Under the pieces are notes generated by a model, which worked only from the letters and a program-made list of their open reading frames with translations, had not been told where the DNA came from and did no database searches. From Thermoanaerobacterales bacterium (GTDB taxonomy: Bacteria > Bacillota > Thermosediminibacteria > Thermosediminibacterales > Tepidanaerobacteraceae): a stretch of DNA of 64,000 nucleotides. A program made the position numbers and the translations under genes. Positions 53,210-61,237 of this stretch are shown in pieces. Where the stretch lies: contig DUMA01000022.1 in NCBI GenBank assembly GCA_012840135.1, positions 310,001-374,000 on the forward strand, in the 5' to 3' direction. Each line of letters starts with the position of its first letter. Position 1 is the first letter of the stretch.

Positions 53210-56134
53210 TTAAACCCCATCATTTTTTACAAGCTCGGCCAGGAGCCTGGCATACTTTGCTTCATCCTGCCAGTGGGGCATGGTCTCAATGTGCTCAAGA
53301 GTGGAGATAAATTCAACGATTTCCACGATTATATTCCGCTGGTTCCAGTAGTTCGGCAGCTCGTTTTTAAGCCAGTTTCTGCCCTGCATGGTGTCTTCGG
53401 CTTTGATCGCCTGGTGGAGCGCCGCCAGCACATTGCGGAGCAGGGAGTTGCTGAAACTTTCGGCACCGCCCAAACCTTTCATGCCGAATTCCATGGCGGT
53501 CTTGAGCCTCGCCTGATTGGCGCGGGTGGAGGCAAGCAGGTCTTTGTACTCTTTCACGCCAAATCCTCTGGCCAGCTCCTGGTAGGCCCCGATCTGGTAA
53601 ACTCTCTCTTTTTCCAGGTCTAGCCCTTTGATATAAAATCTTTCTTCAGGTGTCAGCATTTTCCAGAGGTATGTATCAAAACCGCCGGGTGTGAGATAAT
53701 CGTAAGCAATTTTTACCGCTTCGTTAATGATCTTCTCTATGGGAGACTCCTCCCCTGGAGTCCTGGTCTTGGAAAGCTCGTAGTTAACGTCGATGTCTTC
53801 GATCTGCTTATAGGAAGTCAATACTTTCAGGGAAGCCGCATAGGATGCCAGCAGATAATCCGTATCGCTGAAGTTGGGGTCTTCCTTGTCATCCAGTTCC
53901 CGCATGCTGTTAATCTGCCTTTTCACTTCCAGTTCTATCTCTGGATAGAGTTCGTCAAGATAGGCCGTTTCTTCTGATGTTTGTTTGCGAAGGACTAAAA
54001 GCACAGTCCCTTTGACATAGTTACCCTGCTTCAGCCCACTGGCATCGGTTTCCGTGGCAATATTCCAGGCTGCTGTAACCCTTAATCCCGCCGCCCAGAG
54101 GATCAGGGTCAAGTCTGCCCACACGCCCACGTTCTGGTGGGTAAACATGACAATTTGCATGCCGTCCTCTGGCATATGTTCCGCCAAATTCCGATATATC
54201 TCCACCATGCTCTGGTTGAAGCTCTCACCCGTCCCCTTTACCGCTAGGGCCCTTTTGCTGTCGGCATACCACTCGGGAAAAACATCAAGCAACATCTTTT
54301 TGTCCCAGGCCAGGAAAAATTCGGACAGTTCGTGGTAGTTGATGGCGTCGGCATAGGGGGGATCAGTGAACCAGATTTCAGATACTACTTTGTTATTCCT
54401 TGCATCTATTAAAATAGGTAATGATTTAATACTTTTTGCAAAATTCATAGCTTTTAAATCTAAAGACCAAATATTGTATAAATAATTAAATCCTCTAACT
54501 GGATAGTTAAACAACGTATTAAATGCTTGATTAATAAACGTTTGTTCAATTGTCTCCCTTAATTGATGCCATGTGGATAACTTTGAATTTAAATTAAGAC
54601 ACCTATTCACCCCCAGCAGCCCCACAACTTTCTCCTTCTTCATCCTTGCATGCTTACCAATCAGCTCCATTAGCAGCCCATGTACCAGCAGTTGCCTGGG
54701 GTTAAATAAATGATGCCAATGGGTCCAGCCTCTCTCGTAAGTTAATTGATTTGTATTCCAACCAGGCTCAATTCTCATGTCAGGAATATAACCTTTTTCC
54801 TGCCATTCGTCGAATCTTTCCCTAAGTAACTCTATAACCTTTTTCTCCCTCTGTATATCCTCTTCAGTAGGAGCTGTATAATATCTTTCTGTTTTTAAAT
54901 TTCCATTTTCGTCAATATAGCTTTTTTCATATCTAATGCAATACAATCTCTCTGTAAATATATCATCTTCCAAACTACAACAGTCTTTCTTTCCCCACTT
55001 TCTCAAGTCATTGGGGATATTATATCTATAAGGCCTTTCTATGCCATCATCCCTATCCTTCCTGATGCTTGGTATGGGAGTTAGATTATTACAGTGAGGA
55101 CAATATAAATTGTAATTTTTTATGGTAGACATTGCTTCAGCCTGCTTCATTTCTTCCTTTGTTGCATTGGATTTTATTTCAATATCAAACCCTTGCTCAT
55201 TGTTTTCTTTTAATATAGCCACCGTCTTCGTCCCCTTGCCGATCACCCAAGAAGGCGCCAGGGGCACGCGCCAGCCGCATTCAGGACAGATTGTTTCGTT
55301 ACAGTAAAGATATGAGTTTGCCCTGTGCCCCTTCTCGTTGTGCTCGATCCCCCATTCGGTGATTTGTTTGTCGGCCAGTTTAAAAATCTTTTCCTGAAAC
55401 TTTCTTAACTCTTTTATTTCTTCCTTGGAACTGCCGTTGATATTGAGGGCAGCCCAGGTTAAAAGCATGGCAATTGGATTTAAATCGGAGGCGTACACAT
55501 CACAGCCCATCCTCGCTGCTTCAAAAGGGACGCTCCCGCCGCCACAAAAGCAGTCGCCTACCACTGGGATTTTGCCGAACCTTCTCCTGCCGAGTTCCTG
55601 CACCAATTCCTGGAGGTTTGAGGCGTTTGTGCCAAGATGTTCGTTGATCTTTTTCCATTCTGTTTCGGGGAGGTTGTCCACTTCTTCAGGCCTTACACAG
55701 TAAGTTAGTTTCTGGTCATAAGACAGCCTGTTGAAGACCAGCCGTTGCAGGTTCTCCTTTTCTTCCCTGGTTATATCTTTTCGGTAGGATATCTTACCGT
55801 TATTTTCTTCAAAATACCGTTTTCTTTCCCCCGGAGTGAGATTGTCATATATATCCTGTATGGAGATGGGTTTATTTTTCCTCAGCCACAACCCCTCTTC
55901 ATCCATGGTCAGGATTTTTAGGAAAATTTCCCGATCTTTTTTGGGGTTACTGCTGGCAGGCATTAAAAGCCCGAGCAGTGCCGCCCTGACGAGGATGAGG
56001 GGCTTTCTGCCCCACCACTTGCCAAGTCCCGTCAAAGTTTGACCGCTTCCCGCCTTTCTTTCCTTATAGCTTTCCTTGGATACCTTCGATACTGGAAATT
56101 GCACCTCTATAAATGATTGATCATAATAAGCCAT
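53210..56134 (-). CDS. DUF1156 DNA methyltransferase of the defence island
   Basis: 974 residues. DUF1156 N-terminus (KERKAGSGQTLTGLGKWWGRKPL) near 25-45, SAM-binding motif I DCFCGGGS at 194-201, and catalytic DPPY at 591-594, so an amino-methyltransferase (N6-adenine or N4-cytosine). Two zinc-ribbon-like Cys pairs lie between (CPECG near 283 and CPHC near 345). It probably marks host DNA as self. Seventeen bases after the DUF3780 stop; ATG behind GAGGCGGTG. Confidence 0.87.
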   Translation of the reverse strand: MAYYDQSFIEVQFPVSKVSKESYKERKAGSGQTLTGLGKWWGRKPLILVRAALLGLLMPASSNPKKDREIFLKILTMDEEGLWLRKNKPISIQDIYDNLTPGERKRYFEENNGKISYRKDITREEKENLQRLVFNRLSYDQKLTYCVRPEEVDNLPETEWKKINEHLGTNASNLQELVQELGRRRFGKIPVVGDCFCGGGSVPFEAARMGCDVYASDLNPIAMLLTWAALNINGSSKEEIKELRKFQEKIFKLADKQITEWGIEHNEKGHRANSYLYCNETICPECGWRVPLAPSWVIGKGTKTVAILKENNEQGFDIEIKSNATKEEMKQAEAMSTIKNYNLYCPHCNNLTPIPSIRKDRDDGIERPYRYNIPNDLRKWGKKDCCSLEDDIFTERLYCIRYEKSYIDENGNLKTERYYTAPTEEDIQREKKVIELLRERFDEWQEKGYIPDMRIEPGWNTNQLTYERGWTHWHHLFNPRQLLVHGLLMELIGKHARMKKEKVVGLLGVNRCLNLNSKLSTWHQLRETIEQTFINQAFNTLFNYPVRGFNYLYNIWSLDLKAMNFAKSIKSLPILIDARNNKVVSEIWFTDPPYADAINYHELSEFFLAWDKKMLLDVFPEWYADSKRALAVKGTGESFNQSMVEIYRNLAEHMPEDGMQIVMFTHQNVGVWADLTLILWAAGLRVTAAWNIATETDASGLKQGNYVKGTVLLVLRKQTSEETAYLDELYPEIELEVKRQINSMRELDDKEDPNFSDTDYLLASYAASLKVLTSYKQIEDIDVNYELSKTRTPGEESPIEKIINEAVKIAYDYLTPGGFDTYLWKMLTPEERFYIKGLDLEKERVYQIGAYQELARGFGVKEYKDLLASTRANQARLKTAMEFGMKGLGGAESFSNSLLRNVLAALHQAIKAEDTMQGRNWLKNELPNYWNQRNIIVEIVEFISTLEHIETMPHWQDEAKYARLLAELVKNDGV

Positions 56135-56150
56135 TTTTACACCGCCTCAT

Positions 56151-56720
56151 CTAGTCGTCAATTTTCCTGCCGATCAGCAGGTCGAAAAGCTCCATCTGCC
56201 TGTTGGACTCTTCCACGGGATTTTCAGTCAGGGCGTATCTTACTGCCTTGCGCCAGCCCCGTTTGTCCTTCAGCCCTCCCGTAGCCGCATTTGTCATGGT
56301 GAAAAGCCACCAGCGCTCCTCGGGGCTTAAGCCCAGCCAGTTTTTAATCGCCGTCGGGATCACCGACGGGTCGCAGTCCTCGATAGCCCAGGCCAAAAGC
56401 ACCATTTCTTTGCCGAAAAGCCGCTGGACGGGTACCTGCCCGATATGCCATTTGCCGACGGGCAGCTTTTCTTTTTTCAACCTGCTGTTGAATTCGTCCT
56501 TCAGGGCATCTTCGATGAGCTTCCATTTGTATTTGCCCAGCTCCACTTTCGGCCTGTCGATGGTATAATCAATAGCCTGAACCTCTGTCTCCTCCAGCCA
56601 CATGAAGCGCTCGTAGATGACTACCTTCCCGTCATTACCGCGGGGGATAACGACTAAAAAATGGTGCTGGGACTCGGCAGGATCAAAACCAAAACCAATT
56701 GTCCGTCTTCTTTCTGCCAT
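56151..56720 (-). CDS. DUF3780 protein of the defence island
   Basis: 189 residues with no known fold: RTIGFGFDPAESQHHFLVVIPRG at the front, then LGLSPEERWWLFTMTNAATGG. DUF3780 genes travel with DUF1156 and DUF499 genes. Its start overlaps the DUF499 stop (TAATG), so the two are coupled and probably made in fixed ratio. Role unknown. Confidence 0.8.
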   Translation of the reverse strand: MAERRRTIGFGFDPAESQHHFLVVIPRGNDGKVVIYERFMWLEETEVQAIDYTIDRPKVELGKYKWKLIEDALKDEFNSRLKKEKLPVGKWHIGQVPVQRLFGKEMVLLAWAIEDCDPSVIPTAIKNWLGLSPEERWWLFTMTNAATGGLKDKRGWRKAVRYALTENPVEESNRQMELFDLLIGRKIDD

Positions 56721-59700
56721 TATTGCACAATCTCCTGTTCCTTAAAATCTTGCAGTGATTTTTTCTTCGCGGCCACCCAGTCCAGAAAGTTCTGCCCCGT
56801 GGCAAACTTTGCAATACCGTATTCCAGACTGATGTTGACTTTACCCTCAGGCATGATATTGCTTCTGACAGCATCCATGCTGTTTTCTAGTTTTTCTATA
56901 TTCACTTTCAGAGAGGTGTCTACCGTCATTTCCAGCCAGCCCTTATCGCCGCCATTCTCATCCACTCTGTAAAAGGTTACAATCACATCGGAGATCTCTG
57001 CACCGTGCTTTTTTAAGAGGCCAAGCTCCTGGTAGGTTTCTGCCGTGTCATTGGTTTTGCATCGTTTGTAGAGTTTTAAGGGTTTGTCCTTATCGACGGC
57101 GATACCCCTTTTTTCTCTATCAATTTTAACCTGGATAGTTTCGGAACAAGTTCCCTGGGCTTCCGCTACCGCTAGCACATAGGTACAGTTGCTCGGAACA
57201 ATAATCTCTCCATCATAAATACCGCCGTATTCCCTGGGGTTTGAACCGTCGGTGGTATACCTGATGGAAACGGCAGGAGCGGACACAAGCTCCACAATCT
57301 TATCTTCACCTCTATTGTATACCCTGTATTTGAGCGTGATTTTATTCGTCCAGTCTACAGGGTCACCCGTCTCATGTTCTCCAGTGCTGTCTACACACAA
57401 AAATGACAGTTTCAATTCTCTCGTCTTGAATTCATTTAAGTTTTCCACCAGGCTGGAAGCTGTTGTAGCAGGTCCACCTATTTCGTAATGTACTCTATCC
57501 CCGTACTGGGGGATAAGTTTCAGGGTCACCTCTCCTGTTGAGTCATCCCTGCGCAGCTCTTGAACCAGCACCTTTGTTTTTTCTTTCGGGAAAGGCGGTT
57601 TTTCAATATAGCCGCCGTGTTCCCGCCAGATGCCTTTCTTCAGCATGTCGTCTTTTAAATCATCCAGAGCCCGCGGCAGATGCCACTGCCAGGCTGGATT
57701 GGTAGCTGCCCGATCTTTAACATCGCTCCAGCGCATTTCTTTCTGGGTAAACAAGCGGTCTTCGCATTTTTTCCTGAAGGTTTCGTCTGTCACATCGGTG
57801 GTAAATTTCTGCCTCTGCAAAAGGACATCCCTGATTTGTTTTTCACCGTTATAATCATTGCCCGTAAACTCCATGAAGAAGTCAGCCTTTATTAGTCCAT
57901 TTTTGGCAGGGTAGTAGAGCTGCACAAAGGTTTCTCTTGCCGCCTGCAAAAGATCCAGCTTGATTCTGTCCCGTTTATCCGATGCTTTTTGGTATTGAGG
58001 ATTATTGGCAGGCGTTTTCTCTTCTTCCATCCTGGCAATGATTTGATTAATCGCCCTGTGTTCCTTGGCAGCGTGATAAAGTTTATCCATGGTGCTTCTT
58101 GACCCCGAGAGAAACATCACTCTGTTTTTGAAGCGCTCGTTTTCGTAGAATTTCTGCAGGTCAGGGTGCAGGCCCGAGCCTCCTGCATATGGTTCAAAGA
58201 GGACAAGCAACACTTTATCTTCTGAAAGGCTTATTTCATCTACGGCAGGGAAAACCTGCACCTTCTGGTAGCAGTCACCCAGCGTCGGCTTAAACTTTTC
58301 CTCCAGAACGGTCCGCAATTCCTTTTTGGCGCTTTCGTTATCATAGGAATCCACCAGCGAATTTAATTCGGCAATGAGATTTTTGGTGTTTTTGAAAAAC
58401 AATCTGCTGTCCCTGTCGGTAAAAAGGTACCAGGCTCGCATGACAAAATCGTCCAGAGCCCGCTTCACTCGTGTGATATCCTTCTCAGGTTCACACAAGT
58501 ACCCCACAATTTCCTGTAAAGAGAGCCCTAAAAGGGCATTAGGTATATCAGCTAGAGACGAGACAAGAATGAGTTTAGCCAGCTCCTGCATGCAGGTTTC
58601 ATTCATGGCTGCATCGACAACTTCGGCAACAGATTTACCGTTGGCGGCAATATCGTGGGCAATGGCGTTGGTAAGGGAAGGCTTGATCTGAGTAATGGCG
58701 GTAAGCATTTCGGGATCGTTTAAATCAAAGTCATATACGTTAACCAGATACTTCTCCTGTGCTTTTGGCCTATCTCCCCTGTACAACTGAGAGATGATAA
58801 TCCTCATTAGTCGTATCAATCCCCGCGTCTGCTGAAAGCCGGGGTTTTCTTTAAATCGTGCATACAAATCCCTGATGGAAGGATGGAATGGGTAGGAATC
58901 TTTGATTCCCACAAACACCTGCTCTGGGGATAGGTTGGTATACCCCATCTGTTTCGCTTCCAGGACAGCCTGTTTGTATGCATTGGCAATTTCGTTTATT
59001 TCACTTTCCTCGGGCAGTTCCTTAAAAAGCCTTTTCCTTAAGATGTGGTATATTTCATCCGATGTGCTGCTTACAGGTTCAATATTCAGTGCGGAACGGT
59101 TGACCTCGTGTTCCAGTTCCTTAAAAGATGACTGCAGCAGCTCGCTTCCACTTTCATATGCAGCTTTTAAGTCGGAAATAACAAGGCATACGTTGGAAAG
59201 CTCCTCTTTGCCCAAAGCATTGAACAGATTGGCCAAAGCTATCGTAGTTACTGTAGCCAGATTTGAATCACCGATCATTTTTGATTTGGCGTTTTCCAAA
59301 TATGGAGGAAGTTCATCCAGCAAAATGAGGAGAGGTTCCCCCCTCAAAAGATTAATCCAGGCCGTCTGCCCAGGTGCCTGCAGAGGAGTATAATAGTCCT
59401 TAAAGACTTCTTTCTTACCAAGTTGCTCGGCAATGGCTCCCCAGATGCCATAAGGTGCATCGCTTTCCCTGCCCGTAAAGGCCACAACTTTGATTTTTCC
59501 CAGATGACTGTCTTTAAATCCATCGCCCATTATTTTCTGTCTGAATTCGGGATGCTTGGCCAAAAGTCCCAGGGCAATCATGTTGTGGGTTTTACCGCCA
59601 CCCATGGACTGGGTCAGTTTGATCAAGCCCGTCGCTCCCTGCCTGTGAAAACGCTTAAAAGCGGTTTCCAGTAAAACTTTCATCCCTTGGGTCATAAAAT

Positions 59701-59827
59701 TTTCTTCAAAAAAACGATAAGGATCTATTCTGTTTTCCATTAGATCCGTCAAATCCAGCACATCATCCCGTTTTGTTTCATCAAAGACACTTTCTCGTGG
59801 TTTGCATAGATCAAATAAACTCTGCAT
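56720..59827 (-). CDS. DUF499 ATPase of the defence island
   Basis: 1035 residues. P-loop SMGGGKTH (GGGKT at 76-80), Walker B LLILLDE at 166-172, then VCLVISDL and a long C-terminal region with a beta-rich part (VSIRYTTDGSNPREYGGIYDG near 875). DUF499 proteins are AAA+-like ATPases of defence operons; this one may be the sensor or motor. ATG eight bases behind AAGGGGG. It starts the DUF499-DUF3780-DUF1156-PLD helicase operon. Confidence 0.85.
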   Translation of the reverse strand: MQSLFDLCKPRESVFDETKRDDVLDLTDLMENRIDPYRFFEENFMTQGMKVLLETAFKRFHRQGATGLIKLTQSMGGGKTHNMIALGLLAKHPEFRQKIMGDGFKDSHLGKIKVVAFTGRESDAPYGIWGAIAEQLGKKEVFKDYYTPLQAPGQTAWINLLRGEPLLILLDELPPYLENAKSKMIGDSNLATVTTIALANLFNALGKEELSNVCLVISDLKAAYESGSELLQSSFKELEHEVNRSALNIEPVSSTSDEIYHILRKRLFKELPEESEINEIANAYKQAVLEAKQMGYTNLSPEQVFVGIKDSYPFHPSIRDLYARFKENPGFQQTRGLIRLMRIIISQLYRGDRPKAQEKYLVNVYDFDLNDPEMLTAITQIKPSLTNAIAHDIAANGKSVAEVVDAAMNETCMQELAKLILVSSLADIPNALLGLSLQEIVGYLCEPEKDITRVKRALDDFVMRAWYLFTDRDSRLFFKNTKNLIAELNSLVDSYDNESAKKELRTVLEEKFKPTLGDCYQKVQVFPAVDEISLSEDKVLLVLFEPYAGGSGLHPDLQKFYENERFKNRVMFLSGSRSTMDKLYHAAKEHRAINQIIARMEEEKTPANNPQYQKASDKRDRIKLDLLQAARETFVQLYYPAKNGLIKADFFMEFTGNDYNGEKQIRDVLLQRQKFTTDVTDETFRKKCEDRLFTQKEMRWSDVKDRAATNPAWQWHLPRALDDLKDDMLKKGIWREHGGYIEKPPFPKEKTKVLVQELRRDDSTGEVTLKLIPQYGDRVHYEIGGPATTASSLVENLNEFKTRELKLSFLCVDSTGEHETGDPVDWTNKITLKYRVYNRGEDKIVELVSAPAVSIRYTTDGSNPREYGGIYDGEIIVPSNCTYVLAVAEAQGTCSETIQVKIDREKRGIAVDKDKPLKLYKRCKTNDTAETYQELGLLKKHGAEISDVIVTFYRVDENGGDKGWLEMTVDTSLKVNIEKLENSMDAVRSNIMPEGKVNISLEYGIAKFATGQNFLDWVAAKKKSLQDFKEQEIVQ

Positions 59828-60005
59828 ACTGCATCCCCCTTTCCAAAATCATTCTTTTTATAATTCAAATTCCATCACTAATTTATTTAGAGAACATAAA
59901 AGTCTTAAGTTCAAAAGTCTAAAATAAATCTTACAATATTTTTCTCTATTTTTAAGGAAATTCCTTCTTAATTTTAAAATTGTTGTTTAATAAAAAAGCG
60001 CCAGT

Positions 60006-60116
60006 TCAGAAACTTCCTCTTTCATACTTTTCTTCAAGGTCTGACAGCACTACTACAACTCTCGACAGGTCGGGATTGTTTGTGGCATTGAACAAGTTAG
60101 CCAGACCGCTACTTAC
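60006..60116 (-). pseudogene. Remnant of a second DUF499 gene
   Basis: About 36 codons (GLANLFNATNNPDLSRVVVV, LSDLEEKYERGSF) line up with residues 195-230 of the intact DUF499 protein (ALANLFNALGKEELSNVCLV) but differ too much for a recent duplicate. No start, and the rest is gone. Confidence 0.75.
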
Positions 60117-60160
60117 AAAATATAAAAAATTGCTCAGAATGAGCAGGATCATGGTTCAAT

Positions 60161-60212
60161 AAAAAAGGATAAATGGCGTAAAATCTATGTTTTCGAAACT
60201 TTCCATTTATCC
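60161..60212 (-). terminator. Probable terminator between the island's two parts
   Basis: Minus strand GGATAAATGG / CCATTTATCC stem with a 26-nt loop, followed by six T. It lies about 200 bases after the 60.4-kb gene and splits the island into two transcripts. The stretch 60213-60418 shows no gene. Confidence 0.65.
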
Positions 60213-60418
60213 CTTTCTTATCGAGTAATAATGTCGTGAAGTGAGATGCTCCAGAAGATCACGAAACTACCATTTAACGTCATCTAACTTATAAGCTCAT
60301 TGAGATTCAATGGCTGCACTAACACCTGCATCCCGGCACGATCCCTGCCGGTCTCAAAAATAATTTTCCAGTATTCGTGATCCTGCTTTCCGTGAGTAAA
60401 CAGTCTTCTCTTTGAAGT

Positions 60419-61144
60419 TTACTCTTCATCATACTTTATTATCTCTTTTGGCAGATAACCCCCCGGGCAGAATGTGGTCGGCCTATCCCAAGCGCCTTCA
60501 CCTTTAACCTGGCCAGAACAATTGCTATATCTCTTACAATTAATACACATATTCCCTATTAATCTCTTTTTGGATTTATCGGATACCGTTACCTTTTGTT
60601 TCATTTCATTTTTTCTGCTATTATGGGATTTTTCGTAACTTTGAATCATGGTATCTATGAGCCCTTTCTCCTTTCGGGTCAATTTCTCAGAAGCACACGC
60701 CTTATCAGAAAAGTCAGTCTCCGCTTCCTGTAACATTGTTTCTCCCCGAATTGTTTCATGGGGCTTCTCCATAAACAGGTATTTACCGAGAGCATCCGGG
60801 AATACGAATGCTTTTAGTTCTTTTTTCCCGGGAAATTCCACATAAATGTATCCTTCCTCAACACGGACAAGAACTCCTTCTCCAAAAACATTATGATATA
60901 ATTTTGTTTCGAAAGGTACAAGCTTCCCAAACAGTCCATCTTTTGTGCTTGTTTTACATTCTTTTTCAACTACTTTAAACGAATTAGATTTTTCTTTCCT
61001 CAATTCTACAAGATGGTCTTGTTCATCTTGAAGTGATGAAAAGAGCTGTGGGAATTCGAGATCTTTTTTTCTCTTTGAAGGAAATACGCTCGATAAGATT
61101 CCCAGCATAACCAGGATTCCGATAAAAATGAGCACTGCATTCAC
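60419..61144 (-). CDS. Membrane-anchored protein with CarD/Tudor-like patch and Cys cluster
   Basis: 241 residues: one N-terminal membrane helix (VLIFIGILVMLGILSSVF), a charged linker, a stretch HNVFGEGVLVRVEEGYIYVEF that looks like the small beta barrel of CarD/UvrD C-termini, and a C-terminal zinc-like cluster (CINCKRYSNC ... FCPGGY). Function not recognised. It lies 93 bases after the DUF1998 helicase on the same strand, so it is probably an accessory of the defence system. GTG start, seven bases after AAGGGGTG. Confidence 0.65.
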   Translation of the reverse strand: MNAVLIFIGILVMLGILSSVFPSKRKKDLEFPQLFSSLQDEQDHLVELRKEKSNSFKVVEKECKTSTKDGLFGKLVPFETKLYHNVFGEGVLVRVEEGYIYVEFPGKKELKAFVFPDALGKYLFMEKPHETIRGETMLQEAETDFSDKACASEKLTRKEKGLIDTMIQSYEKSHNSRKNEMKQKVTVSDKSKKRLIGNMCINCKRYSNCSGQVKGEGAWDRPTTFCPGGYLPKEIIKYDEE

Positions 61145-61237
61145 CGTTCAGCACCCCTTTTCGGTTTTTATCACTTACAAAGTTATCAACAACCAAAAAC
61201 AGCATTCAGTATGAGGCAACGATTGTAAAACTCAAAC

